A stretch of DNA of 64,000 nucleotides from Chlorobiota bacterium (GCA_016710285.1 JADJXR010000001.1:248001-312000), one strand, 5' to 3'; shown: positions 1-10,061, counted from the stretch's first letter. Notes: a model not told the origin generated them from the letters alone. Numbers and translations: made by a program.

Positions 1-2
1 CA

Positions 3-887
3 GGCGGGTACGTCCCCTTCCCATCCAGAGCTGCCGACCTTGCGCCCGTTACCGACTCGGACCGCTGGATACTCAGCCGCTTCCACTCCGCCCTTGCCGA
101 GGTGAAGCGGGCGCTGGAGGGCTACCGAATCAACGAGTACTCCAAGCTGATCTACGACTTCGTCTGGCGCGATTTCTGCGACTGGTATCTGGAGCTGCTG
201 AAGACGGAACTGGCCATCAGCACCGATAGCCAGCGTTCCCAGCAGATGGTGACGTTCGCGTTTGGGTTGTACGACCAACTCCTGCGAATGCTCCACCCGA
301 TCATGCCGTTCGTCACCGAAGAAATTTGGCAGAACATCAGCACCCGCGCCGAAGGGGACTCGATCTCCATTGCCCCCTTCCCGGCTGCCGACGCAGCGAT
401 GATTGCCGCCGGGCTGGAGCACGATTTCCAGACGATGCAGGAGTGTGTGGAGGCGATCCGGCGGATGCGGAGCGAGGCGAACGTGCCGCCATCGAAAGGG
501 GTTGACGTCACCCTGCACGCCAGCGACCAGAAAGCATCGGCGTTCTTTGCCGAGGCCGCGGGGCTTATCCAACGGCTTGCAAGAATTGAGAATCTCACCA
601 TCGGCCTTGATACCGAGAAACCGAAGCTATCGGCCACCGAAGTCGTGCGCGGAACCGAGCTTCACGTCCACCTTGAGGGGCTGATTGATGTGGAGAAAGA
701 ACGCCAGAAAACCGAGAAGGAGATTGCCAGATTGGAAGGGCAGATCAAAGGAACGGAGGCGAAACTGAGCAACGAAAAATTTGTGGCCAACGCACCGGAA
801 GAAGTGGTGGCGAAGGAGCGCGAGAAGTTGGAAGGCTACCGCCAAGCCGTCTCCAAACTGAAGGAATCGCTGGCGTTGTACGCCTGA
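3..887 (+). CDS. valS: Valyl-tRNA synthetase, C-terminal part (5' end outside window)
   Basis: The frame is open from base 3, so the gene begins before the window; about 294 residues remain. ValRS is a class I enzyme that charges tRNA-Val in the cytoplasm. What remains is the anticodon-binding helical domain (SDRWILSRFHSAL, then FVWRDFCDWYLELLK and LLRMLHPIMPFVTEEIWQ, all typical of Val/Leu/Ile enzymes). A charged C-terminal coiled coil follows (VEKERQKTEKEIARLEGQ), the tRNA-binding arm characteristic of ValRS, and this separates it from LeuRS and IleRS. The catalytic HIGH and KMSKS motifs lie upstream and cannot be seen. The gene converges on the leftward unit ending at 1009; a hairpin/repeat lies between them. 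Confidence 0.95.
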   Translation, partial: GGYVPFPSRAADLAPVTDSDRWILSRFHSALAEVKRALEGYRINEYSKLIYDFVWRDFCDWYLELLKTELAISTDSQRSQQMVTFAFGLYDQLLRMLHPIMPFVTEEIWQNISTRAEGDSISIAPFPAADAAMIAAGLEHDFQTMQECVEAIRRMRSEANVPPSKGVDVTLHASDQKASAFFAEAAGLIQRLARIENLTIGLDTEKPKLSATEVVRGTELHVHLEGLIDVEKERQKTEKEIARLEGQIKGTEAKLSNEKFVANAPEEVVAKEREKLEGYRQAVSKLKESLALYA

Positions 888-908
888 AGCAGTTATGATG
901 CCATGCCC

Positions 909-963
909 GGTAGCCGAAGGTCTTTAGCCTTCGGCTACCAAGGTCTTTAGCCTTCGGCTACCA
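909..963. repeat. Tandem 23-bp repeat with a 12-bp perfect hairpin
   Basis: Bases 918-940 and 941-963 are identical 23-bp units. The first copy forms a perfect 12-bp stem with upstream DNA: ggtagccgaagg at 909-920 pairs with ccttcggctacc at 928-939 around a 7-nt loop. It sits between the convergent valS and the leftward lipoprotein gene, so it could terminate transcription, but no T tract follows. The palindromic, repeated form also suits a dispersed REP-like element. Confidence 0.6.
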
Positions 964-1008
964 AGTCACTGAATGCCCAACGTAATCCGCCCAGCAGCCC
1001 GCTGCCCG

Positions 1009-2583
1009 CTACCGGCGGTGCAGATTGTCTCCGCTCCACGTGCTCTCCTTTGCCAGCGTGGCGGGGGCAACGCCCATCGGCTTGGGGGTTAGATAGACTT
1101 CGTACAGATGGTTGACGGCTTTGGTGCCGGTGTTCGGAACAACCGGCAGTGGGTTGTAGGCAAGGATGCCGCCGTAGATGTAGCCAATCAACGTCCGCTT
1201 CCCGGCTGGCAGCGCGTTCAGCTTCAGCACCCCGTTCGGGTAGGCAATCCCGCTGGTGAAGTTCTTGATGCTGGGGATAAACGGGATGCTTGCGCCAACC
1301 AGCGAATCCCCCGGCGTGGCGGTTGGAAGGAAATACTCGCCATACTTCCCATCGCTCCCTTGCCGAAACACCGAGATGTCGCCGATAAACGGCAAGCCAT
1401 CGTTCCTCCCCTGCTCGGTGGCCAACTTAAACACCACCCGCTGCGAATCCGTTTGGTGGTAGTAGTAATGGCTGATCCCCCCAAAGAAGGTGTGATAGAT
1501 TGCCCCGCCACTGCTGTCGTAAATGGCAATCACCGGGCACTCGTACGCGCTGAATTTTTGCGCCACCGTGGTGTCCACCGTCGCAAATCCTTTGCTGTTG
1601 ATATACACCGGCTGCTGGTATCCCCCAATGATTCCTGGCTGGAAGACTCCCCCAAACGCCGCTATCCGCTCGGCCCCGGTTGCGGGGTCAATGCTGGCCA
1701 CGATGTTGCCATCGCGGCGGTGGAACGCGCTGTCGGTGGTTGCGCCGTAGCTTAAAATTTTCAGCGTGTTTGGGTTCAGCGTGAACCGGCGAACCTGGCT
1801 GGTGTATTGCTGGTAGAACCCCGTGTCGCTTCCGCCAAAAGCGCGGTACTGGCCGTTGAACACCTGCCCAAACACCAGATAGAACGATCCCCCAAGCTGG
1901 AACAACTCCCCCCCCGTCACCGCAAACCGGTCATCCTGCCCGAACTTTATCAGCCCACGAATCGCCACTGGGTCCGGCGATGATTGCGCAACGGCATCCA
2001 CCATCTTCCCCAGCGGAAAACTGATGATGGTGTTGAAGGTCTTCATGTTGCTCCCGTCGGCCAGCCAGCCGTAGCCGCCAATAAGGTACACCAAGTCGGT
2101 GGCCGGGTCGTAGCAGGCCTGCGCCGTTGTGGAAGAAAGCGGTGCCGAAAGTGTGTCGGCAAGGCTTGCAACGTCGAAACTCCAATACTTCCCACTCTCC
2201 GGATCAATCACCCAAAGGAAATGGTTGGAAAGGGAGTCAATGAAGTTTGTGGCCGGGGCCTGCATGAAGGTATGCAGCCCTTGTCCACGCCCGCCAACCA
2301 CCAACCAACGCCCGTCCCGGTTCACAAAAGCGTGGTAGCCTTGCAACGCTGGCAACGGAGGCCCGCTAAGCGTCTTGGGAACAAACTCGATGGTGTACGG
2401 GATGGTGTCGGTGGCTGGCGGGGGAGGGGTTGCGGTTGTCGCAAAGCCTGCCGCCGGCTCAATGTCCGATGCCGTTTTCTCACCCCCACATCCCGCTGCG
2501 GCTGCGGCCATCATTGCGACCATTACTGCCACCGCGATCATCCAGGCAAACGCCCGCGCCGGAGTTTCAGTGCTCAGTTTCAT
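1009..2583 (-). CDS. Putative lipoprotein of unknown function
   Basis: A 524-residue protein that I do not recognise as a named family. It has a long hydrophobic signal segment (residues about 13-31) ending AAAAAGC, a plausible lipobox, so a lipid-anchored envelope protein is likely. Phrases such as DLVYLIGGYGW and AAFGGVFQPG, with many alternating hydrophobic/Gly stretches, suggest a beta-propeller or Kelch-like fold, but no clean repeat can be defined by eye. Its ATG overlaps the stop of the upstream gene by 4 bp (ATGA at 2580-2583), so the two are translationally coupled and probably act together. Confidence 0.75.
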   Translation of the reverse strand: MKLSTETPARAFAWMIAVAVMVAMMAAAAAGCGGEKTASDIEPAAGFATTATPPPPATDTIPYTIEFVPKTLSGPPLPALQGYHAFVNRDGRWLVVGGRGQGLHTFMQAPATNFIDSLSNHFLWVIDPESGKYWSFDVASLADTLSAPLSSTTAQACYDPATDLVYLIGGYGWLADGSNMKTFNTIISFPLGKMVDAVAQSSPDPVAIRGLIKFGQDDRFAVTGGELFQLGGSFYLVFGQVFNGQYRAFGGSDTGFYQQYTSQVRRFTLNPNTLKILSYGATTDSAFHRRDGNIVASIDPATGAERIAAFGGVFQPGIIGGYQQPVYINSKGFATVDTTVAQKFSAYECPVIAIYDSSGGAIYHTFFGGISHYYYHQTDSQRVVFKLATEQGRNDGLPFIGDISVFRQGSDGKYGEYFLPTATPGDSLVGASIPFIPSIKNFTSGIAYPNGVLKLNALPAGKRTLIGYIYGGILAYNPLPVVPNTGTKAVNHLYEVYLTPKPMGVAPATLAKESTWSGDNLHRR

Positions 2584-4460
2584 GCTGCCCCTCCTTCGGT
2601 TGCGGTTGTGGTTGATCCAGTTGATGCGGTTGATTCGCTTGCGGCTGGCGGGCTATCTGGCTTGCATGGCGGGAAGCCCATGGACTTCTGAAGATTGGCG
2701 ATGTAATTGATGACCGTCTGGAACTTGCTTGGCGAAAGGTCCCGCGTGACCGGCATGAAACGGGTGTCGGTAAAATCGCGCGTCATGTAGAAGCCAATGG
2801 CCCCGGCGCAGATGCCGTTGCGGGGCTGCGGTTCGTGCATTGCTATCCACGGCGGGTTGGTGGCGAACAGGTTGAACGTGGCCTCCACGCTCAGATCAAT
2901 CTTGTGAGTCATCCCCGGATAGAGCTTCACGTACGGCTCCATAATCGCCAGGATGTCGGCCCACGTTGGCTGCTCAATGATGGGGACGTTGGCCCACGCC
3001 ACCACCGAGATTTGGAGTTCCTGCGCCGGCGGCTGGTTCACAATGTCCGGCGGGACCGTGCCGCCGATGTAAGGGACAACAAAATAGAGTTGGCCATCCA
3101 GCTGCGGCGTGCGTGCGCCGGGGTCGTGCATAACCTGCAAGGCCACCACGGACTTCCCGTTCTCATCGGTTGGCGTGGCGTAGGTGGTTGGCGGCTGGAA
3201 GACGTTCACGGCCTGGGGCGTGTCGCCAGGGTTGGTTGGCGGGACGGTTGCCCCTTGCGTTGCGCCATACACCGGCTCAATCATCAACTCAATCGGGACG
3301 TTCGGGACCGGCATTCCCCAGCGGGTGAGGTAAAGATCGGTTTGGGCCGTAGTGCCCGGGGTGCCCGCCATTCGGAGCGCGCGATTATCGGCAGCAAGAA
3401 ACCAGCCGGAAGGGCTCTCGGAAAAAATTGGATTCGGCCCAATGTCGGTCCGCGAAGTCGTGATAACGATTGGGTTGGACCCAACCAGCGCAAGCTGCGC
3501 ATCGCTTAACGGAAGCTCCACAATTCCGGAGCTGTTGGAGTAGGCGAACGAGGTGCAATCAATCTGGCCAAGCACCGTTTGGGATCCGTTCGCCACCACG
3601 CAGACGTTCACCGTCCCCAAGTCAACAGGGTCCCCGCCAGGAAGCACGCGGCAAACCCCGTTTGCCATGTCAATCACCATCACCTTCCGGTCCGGGTCCA
3701 CTTTGAAGGAGGCTCCATAGAAGGCGGGAACGTCCCAGTTGGCGTTTGGCGGGGTTGCACGCCCCGCAAGCCAGCGCGGCCCAACGGCCTGGACCGGCTG
3801 GTTAATGCCCACCGGTCCAATCGCGCCGGTGATTCTGCCGTACCGGTAGTTCTGGTTCCCCGGAACGTTGATGTAGCCATCCACCACAAAGCGGAACGCA
3901 AGGAGCACGTTTCCATCCTCCACGATTGTGCTCTCCCTCAAGGTTTGCAACGCCCCTGCGGTGGTTGGCCAGTTGCTGGCCTTCACGCTCATCACGGTTT
4001 GATAGGTCCCGCAGGCGTTCGAGTCGCCCCCGAAACTTCCCCAGCCGTATTGCTCGTTCCAGCCCCGCATCGGCAGCACAGCATTGAACCACAGGCTGTT
4101 CAGGGAAACCGGCTGGACATCGCCAACAATGGAGGTCCCATCGGAGAGCGTGATCTTCAGCTGCATCCCGAAAATGGTGGGGACCGCTTGCTGGTACACG
4201 TCAAGGTCAACAATTTTTGCGGGGGTGGGAAGGTCCGTGGTCGTCACCGCCGCGCCGATAAGCGGGTCCGAAGCCGCCCCCCCTTCCACCGAGGTGACGC
4301 TGCAATCAAGGATGCGGAAGGAGTGCAGCCCCGCCGGGTCCTGCCACGGTGCCGGGTTGGTGACGTTGGGGTCGTAGTGGGTTGGGTCGTTGTTGACCGT
4401 GGAAGGGTCGGCATAAAACCGGCCAATGAAATGGATTCGCGGAACATCAAGGTAGCTCAA
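2580..4460 (-). CDS. Hypothetical protein, 626 aa, first gene of a two-gene unit
   Basis: I do not recognise this protein. It begins MSYLDVPRIHFIGRFYADPS with no signal peptide or membrane segment, and the body is rich in Pro, Asn, Thr and beta-type sequence. There are four or so Cys residues but no visible catalytic motif. A Pro/Thr-rich stretch near residues 400-440 could be a linker between two domains. It overlaps the downstream lipoprotein gene by 4 bp, so they form one operon. An upstream hydrophobic-free start with AGGTAGC-type purines just 5' of the ATG supports this start. A cytoplasmic or non-classically secreted structural protein is possible; this is a guess. Confidence 0.75.
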   Translation of the reverse strand: MSYLDVPRIHFIGRFYADPSTVNNDPTHYDPNVTNPAPWQDPAGLHSFRILDCSVTSVEGGAASDPLIGAAVTTTDLPTPAKIVDLDVYQQAVPTIFGMQLKITLSDGTSIVGDVQPVSLNSLWFNAVLPMRGWNEQYGWGSFGGDSNACGTYQTVMSVKASNWPTTAGALQTLRESTIVEDGNVLLAFRFVVDGYINVPGNQNYRYGRITGAIGPVGINQPVQAVGPRWLAGRATPPNANWDVPAFYGASFKVDPDRKVMVIDMANGVCRVLPGGDPVDLGTVNVCVVANGSQTVLGQIDCTSFAYSNSSGIVELPLSDAQLALVGSNPIVITTSRTDIGPNPIFSESPSGWFLAADNRALRMAGTPGTTAQTDLYLTRWGMPVPNVPIELMIEPVYGATQGATVPPTNPGDTPQAVNVFQPPTTYATPTDENGKSVVALQVMHDPGARTPQLDGQLYFVVPYIGGTVPPDIVNQPPAQELQISVVAWANVPIIEQPTWADILAIMEPYVKLYPGMTHKIDLSVEATFNLFATNPPWIAMHEPQPRNGICAGAIGFYMTRDFTDTRFMPVTRDLSPSKFQTVINYIANLQKSMGFPPCKPDSPPAASESTASTGSTTTATEGGAA

Positions 4461-4570
4461 GATTCACCTCCCTACTGTTGAAAATGTTGGTGTTGTATTG
4501 ATTGGCCCCATTGCCCCTGCAGGGCCACGGCTCTATGGAAGCACGTTCTTTGCTGAACTATCCTTCCTGC

Positions 4571-7500
4571 TCAAGCCGCATTGCCATGGCTTGCCAGCCG
4601 TTGGAAAAACAGGTCCGACGGCTCATCCCCATTTCCATCCACGGAAAGCTCCGGCAAGATTCCATCCACGAAGTACATCTCAATCTCCCCCTTCCCCTTC
4701 ACCTGCCGGCTGCCACGGTTTGTGCACGCAAAAAAATCTTTGATCTGATGGTAGGTGTCTGCCGAAATATTTACCCGACCGTCCTGCCCGTTCGATTCCA
4801 TGCGGCTGGCAACGTTCACGGAATCCCCCCAGATGTCGTAGGCGAACTTATGTTTCCCCACAACCCCGGCGATCACCGGGCCGGTGTGGATGCCAATTCG
4901 GCAGCCCCAAAAGGATCGCCCCTCGCTGTTGGCTTTCTTGCGAAACCCCTCTATCGTTCGGGCAATCTCCAAACCCGCCAGCACTGCGTCAATCGGGTTG
5001 GTGCGGTTCGGGTTGGGGATTCCGCCGGCGCACATGAAGGCATCGCCAATCGTCTTGATCTTCTCCATGTTGTGGCGCGCAGCAATGTCGTCCATCGCAC
5101 GGAAGCAGGTGTCCAGCTGCTGCACCAATTCATCGGGATCAAGCTGGGCCGAGGTTCCGGTGAAGTTCACAAAGTCGGTGAACAGGATTGAGACCATCCC
5201 GTAGGAGCGGGCGCGGGCACGCCCGGTGCTTTTCAGCTCCTGCGCCGTCTGGCGCGGAAGAATGTTTTGCAGCAACCGCTCGCTGGTCTCCTGCTCCTTC
5301 ACAATCTCCTTCGTCCGCTCGGCCACTTTTTCTTCCAGGTTATCGTACAGCAGCGCGTTGTCAATCGAGATGGCAATCTGGCCGCTAAGAAGTTTCAGCA
5401 GTCCAACGCGCTGCTCGGTGAAAGCCCCGTCGGTCAAGTTGTTTTCCAGATAGATCACGCCGCTCAGCTTCCCCTGGTTCAGCAGCGGAAGGCAAAGCAC
5501 CGAACGGAGGTTGCGCCGCTGCACAGCGGGGTCGCGGCCAAATTGGCTATCGGCAGCGGCGTTGTCCAGCACCACTGGCTTCTTGCTGTGGGAGGCAAAA
5601 TGGATGATGCTTTGCGGAAGTTCACCCTCCGATTCCACAAACTCCATCTCCGGCATTCGCAGCTCACCGGTGGCAATCTGGAACTCGGCTTGGACCCGCC
5701 ATTGCTGCTGGTGCGGGCGTGCCAACACGGCCCGCTGGGCCCCGGCGTTCTCGCTAACGGTCAGCATCAACCGGCGCAACAGCGATTGCAGCCGAAGCTC
5801 GCCGGAGATAGCCTCGGCAGCTTTGATAACGGTCATCATATCCAGCGACTGTGCAAGCCCGCTGCCGGTGGTGGTGATCGGGTTGGTGACGGTTACGGTG
5901 GTGGTGGCGGCCCCTTCGGCGCGAACCGATTGCCCCAAATGCTCGGGGTAGCGTTGCACCAGCCCATCGGCAATGGCGGTTGCCCCCCAGCGGCGGTACC
6001 AATACTCCGCCTCGCGAAGGTGATACCGCACAATCCGCCGCGCCCCGCTTTGGTGGTGCAGCTGCGCGCAGCGCTGGTTTGCCAATGCCTGAATTTGGGA
6101 GTAGCCGAACTCGGCGGCGGCCTCGATCGCTTGGTTGTACAAGTTGATGGCCCCGGCGTGGTCCCCCGTTGCGCGCCGAAGCTCGGCCAACAGCAACAAG
6201 GCTTTATGCTTGAAATTGCTTGGGCAAACCGCAGCCCAACGCTGGAATTTTTTTGCGGTGGCGCGGACCAACCGCAGCCGCGCCGAACGCTGCTGGGTGG
6301 GGGCCAACTCCACCAACGCTGCGGCGGCAAGCGCGTGGTACAAACGGTGCTCGGCAGCGTGCAGCATCCCCACCGAATCTTTCAGGTAGGGGCGCGCGCT
6401 GGCGATAAGGTCCAGCGCCTGTTGGTGATGCTCCCACAGGTAAAGCGCGGCGGCTTTGTTGATGAAGTAGTAGTGGGCAAAATGGCGGGACCCGTAGGTG
6501 GAAAGCTCCGCCAGATACTCCAACTCGTTGAATCCAGCATCGCCGAAGGACGCGGACGACTCCGTCTCGCCACGCAAATTTTTGATTGCTTGCTCCACCC
6601 CACGCACCGCCCCCGCTGCCTCGCGGTTCCGCACGCGGCCCAGAAAATCCAGAAAGCGATTCGTGGTTTTTAGAACGTCATCGAACGGGTGGCCGCGCAT
6701 CAGCAAACTTTGCGCGGTCCCGCTACAGGCGCAGCCCGCATGGAACAGGTCCCCAACATCCACCCCCGACTGATAGGCCAATTCCCACAACCGCTCGGCC
6801 TCGGCAGCCGGCTCCATCCATGAGATCCCGAAGTAGCCGCCAACAAAATAGACCTCGGCCTTCTGGCGCTCGTTGCTGAACCGCTCGATCAGCGCCCGCG
6901 TGGCAACCCCGTAGCGATGCCCCACCGGATGGTTCCCCAGCACCGCCCCGCTGAAGATCACCCCGTAGGCCAAGTAGCCGATAACGCTGTCGGGCGCGTT
7001 GCCGTAGCGAAGCGACTCGATCACCATTTTGGTGGCAATGGCAACGCAGAGTTCTGGACGGATCTGGTAGGCGGCTTTGGCAACGGCCCCCATCAACTTC
7101 ATCAACTGAAGCTGGCGCAGCTGGCTCATGGTTGGAAGGTTCACCACATCCTCAATCCTGCGTCCGCGCATCCGCACCCGAGCTTTGGCAAGGTCCGCAA
7201 GGAAGAGCGGAGGGATGAATTTTGGGGGAAGTGAGTAGCCGATGCGCTGCGCCCCTGCGCGGGCCGCCGCGTAGGCATCGGCAAAGCGGGAAAGGTTGGT
7301 GTAGAAATGAATCGTCTGCTCGCAGACGGCGATCTTCCCATCGGTGGTTGGCGCGGCCAACAGTGCGCGTTTGAAGAATCCCTCGGCCTGGGCATTGTTC
7401 CCACACTGATGCTCGCACTCGGCACGTTCGGCCAGCAGCTCCGCCGCAATTATGGACTCACCTGCGGACTCACCTTCTGCCCCCGCGCGGCCCTCCATCT

Positions 7501-9841
7501 CCATTCCTATCTCTCCCATTTCTATCTCCATCCCCGCCATTTCCATCGCTGCGGTGACGTGGCGCAGCGCAAGTTGGTAGGCGGTGGAGTTGCGTGCACG
7601 CCGTGCGGCGGCCAAGTTCAGCCCAACAAGGCGCGACCGCTCGGCAGGGTCGGTTATCAGCGGCGCGGCCATGTTCAGGTGGTCCACAATCTCGAACAGG
7701 TGGTCATCCTCTTCGGGGTTGGCTGCTGCGGCCAGCATCTGCCGCCCAATCTGCACGTTCAGCTCCTGCACTTGCTGGGCCGTCAGGAAGGAATGCGCCG
7801 ATTGCTGCACGCGATCATGGAGGAATCGGTATCCCTGGCGATGCTCCCCGCTCCACACAAAATGTTCAACAATCAGCCCTTGCTCCATCCCCTGGGCCAG
7901 CAGCTGCCGAAGCTCGGCGCGGTTTGTTTCCATCACCAACACCAGCATCTCAAGATCAAAGCTGTTGCCGATGCAGGAAGCCACCTGCAGCACCCACTGG
8001 GCTTGCGGGGTAAGGCGTTGGATCCGCTCGGTCAGAAGATCCACGATGTTGTCGGTAATGCGCGAACTCTTCACCCCGCTGATGTCGTATTGCCAGGCGT
8101 GCTGCTGGTGGCTGAAGTGGATCACGCCATCTTCATGGAGCGCGGTCAGCAGCTGCGTAAGGTGGAACGGATTCCCCTCGGTCCGGCTGAAAAGCAACTC
8201 CACAAGGTCCGCGCAATCGGCGGGGTCCTGGGATAATGTTTCGGCAATCAGCCCCGCCACCGCTGCGCGCTCCAACGGTGCAACCGGCAACGTGGCGACC
8301 AGGCTTTTCCGCTCGGCCAAACGGTCCAGCATGATTGACAGCGGATGCGACGCGCTGACCTCGTTGGCGCGGTAGGCACCCACCAGCAGAAGGCTTCCGT
8401 AGCTTCGGTCGGCCAGCACTTCTTCAATCCATGCAAGCGTTGCAGCATCGCCCCACTGCAGGTCGTCAAGGAAGATGCAGAGTGGGTGATTGGGCCGGCA
8501 GAACAGCTGCACGAACCGGCGGAAGGCTTGGTTGAAACGGTTGCGCGATTGCTCCGAAGGGAGTTCGGGAACCGGAGGCTGCGGGCCGGCAAGCAGCTCC
8601 AACTCGGGGATCACCTCGGCAATCACTTGCCCCACCGAACCCAGCGTGCGGTTAATCTGCTCGCGCCAGGCGGCCACCCGTTCGGGGCTTTCGGCCATGA
8701 TCTGCCGGATCAGTTCGCGGAAGGCAACGTGCAGCCCGCTGAATGGAATATTCCGTTTGAATTGGTCGAACTTCCCCGCCAGAAAATAGCCCCGATGCTC
8801 CACAATCGGCCGCTGCACCTCGTTGACCAATCGCGACTTCCCCACCCCCGATCCTCCAGCAATCAGCAACAGCTCGCTGGGTCCGCCGGAAGCACGTTGG
8901 AACGCCGCAAGAAGCTGCTCCACCTCGCTCTCCCGGCCATACAACGTGTCGGGAATGCGGAAGCGGTCGGCAACGTCGTGCTGGGCAAGCGCGAACGGTT
9001 CAATCCCCCCGCCGCTTTGCCACTGCTGGCGGCAATGCTGCAGGTCCTGGCGAAGCCCGGCAACGCTTTGGTAGCGTTCGTCGGCGCTTTTGGCCATCAG
9101 CTTCAGCACCACTTCGGAAAGTATCGGGGGGATGCCAGGGCGAAGCGTGTTCGGGTGTTCGGGAAGGCGGGCAATGTGGCTGTGGATTAACTCTAGCCGG
9201 TCCAGCGTGGTGAACGGAAGCCGCCCGGTCAGCATTTGGTAGAAGGTGACGCCAAGTGAGTACAGATCCGAGCGGTGGTCCACCGTGCGGTTCATCCGCC
9301 CGGTTTGCTCCGGCGCAACGTAGGCCAGCGTTGCTTTGATGATATCTGGATTGGCAGCATTATGGGAAATCGTTGCCGCCGTGGGGGCAGCCATGGAGGC
9401 GATGCCGAAATCAATCAAGGTCGCCTGATGGGTTCCCGGTAGAACGATAATGTTGGCGGGGTTGATGTCCTTGTGGATCACCCCAGCGGCATGGACCGCC
9501 TGCAACGCATCGGCGATGCTGACTGATAGCTCCAAAAATTCATCAATCGAACAAGGCGTTCCCGCAAGCCGTTCCAGCAACGATTCCGCGTGGTCGTCAT
9601 GCAGGACGATGGTGATACTGCTTCCGCTTTCCTGAAGCTCGATGGGCCGGATAATTTGCGGGTGATGGAACTGCTGAAGCAGCGCGAACTCATGCCGGAA
9701 TCGTTCAAGAAGTTCGGCAGTGGGATAGTCGGTAGCAATGGTTTTCAGGATGACGCTGGCTCCATCGGAACGGCGCACCCCACGGCGCACCACGGCGTTT
9801 GGGCCTTGGTGCAGCAATTCCGCATTGTCGTACTTCAGCAA
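4571..9841 (-). CDS. Ser/Thr protein kinase - AAA ATPase - GAF - class III adenylyl cyclase fusion
   Basis: A very large (about 1756 aa) multidomain signalling protein. From the N terminus: a kinase domain (residues about 5-270; catalytic loop HKDINPAN at 123-130, DFG at 144-146, APEQ, then DLYSLGVTFYQMLTGRLPF); an AAA_16/ORC-like ATPase (Walker A GGSGVGKS at about 329, Walker B LCIFLDDLQW); a long helical TPR-like region; a GAF domain (about 1340-1480); a coiled coil; and a C-terminal class III cyclase. The cyclase keeps metal Asp (FTDFVNFT, IGDAF), adenine-selecting Lys (EKIKTIGD) and Asp (YDIWGD), and NVASRM, so it should make cAMP. The start is chosen as TTG at 9841 because GGAGG lies 6 nt upstream and the kinase begins there; an ATG at 9952 is open in the same frame but adds non-conserved sequence. 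Confidence 0.9.
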   Translation of the reverse strand: MLKYDNAELLHQGPNAVVRRGVRRSDGASVILKTIATDYPTAELLERFRHEFALLQQFHHPQIIRPIELQESGSSITIVLHDDHAESLLERLAGTPCSIDEFLELSVSIADALQAVHAAGVIHKDINPANIIVLPGTHQATLIDFGIASMAAPTAATISHNAANPDIIKATLAYVAPEQTGRMNRTVDHRSDLYSLGVTFYQMLTGRLPFTTLDRLELIHSHIARLPEHPNTLRPGIPPILSEVVLKLMAKSADERYQSVAGLRQDLQHCRQQWQSGGGIEPFALAQHDVADRFRIPDTLYGRESEVEQLLAAFQRASGGPSELLLIAGGSGVGKSRLVNEVQRPIVEHRGYFLAGKFDQFKRNIPFSGLHVAFRELIRQIMAESPERVAAWREQINRTLGSVGQVIAEVIPELELLAGPQPPVPELPSEQSRNRFNQAFRRFVQLFCRPNHPLCIFLDDLQWGDAATLAWIEEVLADRSYGSLLLVGAYRANEVSASHPLSIMLDRLAERKSLVATLPVAPLERAAVAGLIAETLSQDPADCADLVELLFSRTEGNPFHLTQLLTALHEDGVIHFSHQQHAWQYDISGVKSSRITDNIVDLLTERIQRLTPQAQWVLQVASCIGNSFDLEMLVLVMETNRAELRQLLAQGMEQGLIVEHFVWSGEHRQGYRFLHDRVQQSAHSFLTAQQVQELNVQIGRQMLAAAANPEEDDHLFEIVDHLNMAAPLITDPAERSRLVGLNLAAARRARNSTAYQLALRHVTAAMEMAGMEIEMGEIGMEMEGRAGAEGESAGESIIAAELLAERAECEHQCGNNAQAEGFFKRALLAAPTTDGKIAVCEQTIHFYTNLSRFADAYAAARAGAQRIGYSLPPKFIPPLFLADLAKARVRMRGRRIEDVVNLPTMSQLRQLQLMKLMGAVAKAAYQIRPELCVAIATKMVIESLRYGNAPDSVIGYLAYGVIFSGAVLGNHPVGHRYGVATRALIERFSNERQKAEVYFVGGYFGISWMEPAAEAERLWELAYQSGVDVGDLFHAGCACSGTAQSLLMRGHPFDDVLKTTNRFLDFLGRVRNREAAGAVRGVEQAIKNLRGETESSASFGDAGFNELEYLAELSTYGSRHFAHYYFINKAAALYLWEHHQQALDLIASARPYLKDSVGMLHAAEHRLYHALAAAALVELAPTQQRSARLRLVRATAKKFQRWAAVCPSNFKHKALLLLAELRRATGDHAGAINLYNQAIEAAAEFGYSQIQALANQRCAQLHHQSGARRIVRYHLREAEYWYRRWGATAIADGLVQRYPEHLGQSVRAEGAATTTVTVTNPITTTGSGLAQSLDMMTVIKAAEAISGELRLQSLLRRLMLTVSENAGAQRAVLARPHQQQWRVQAEFQIATGELRMPEMEFVESEGELPQSIIHFASHSKKPVVLDNAAADSQFGRDPAVQRRNLRSVLCLPLLNQGKLSGVIYLENNLTDGAFTEQRVGLLKLLSGQIAISIDNALLYDNLEEKVAERTKEIVKEQETSERLLQNILPRQTAQELKSTGRARARSYGMVSILFTDFVNFTGTSAQLDPDELVQQLDTCFRAMDDIAARHNMEKIKTIGDAFMCAGGIPNPNRTNPIDAVLAGLEIARTIEGFRKKANSEGRSFWGCRIGIHTGPVIAGVVGKHKFAYDIWGDSVNVASRMESNGQDGRVNISADTYHQIKDFFACTNRGSRQVKGKGEIEMYFVDGILPELSVDGNGDEPSDLFFQRLASHGNAA

Positions 9842-10061
9842 CGGACACCTCCAGCAGCAGCTTTGGATTGGCAACGGAGCTTGATTGCCACACGGCAACC
9901 AGACAGGCGGGCGCAGGAACGGAAGGGAAAAAATCGGCGGGCAACTTACCATTCATGCCCCGGTTAATCAAACGATTTTTTAAAAACTTCATGGGCTTGC
10001 CGCACCCTTTTTCGTCGCGGCAAGTGAGTGTTTTTTTGGGGGATAGAGTTGGTAAAAAAAC

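Noticed and set aside
3579..4481. Rightward 300-aa frame opposite the 626-aa gene
   Set aside because: Arg/Val/His-rich shadow of the leftward gene with no ribosome site; high GC lengthens such antisense frames throughout the window.
5267..6673. Rightward 468-aa frame within the kinase-cyclase gene
   Set aside because: Antisense to a gene with clear domains; composition (Gly/Gln/His) is that of a shadow frame.
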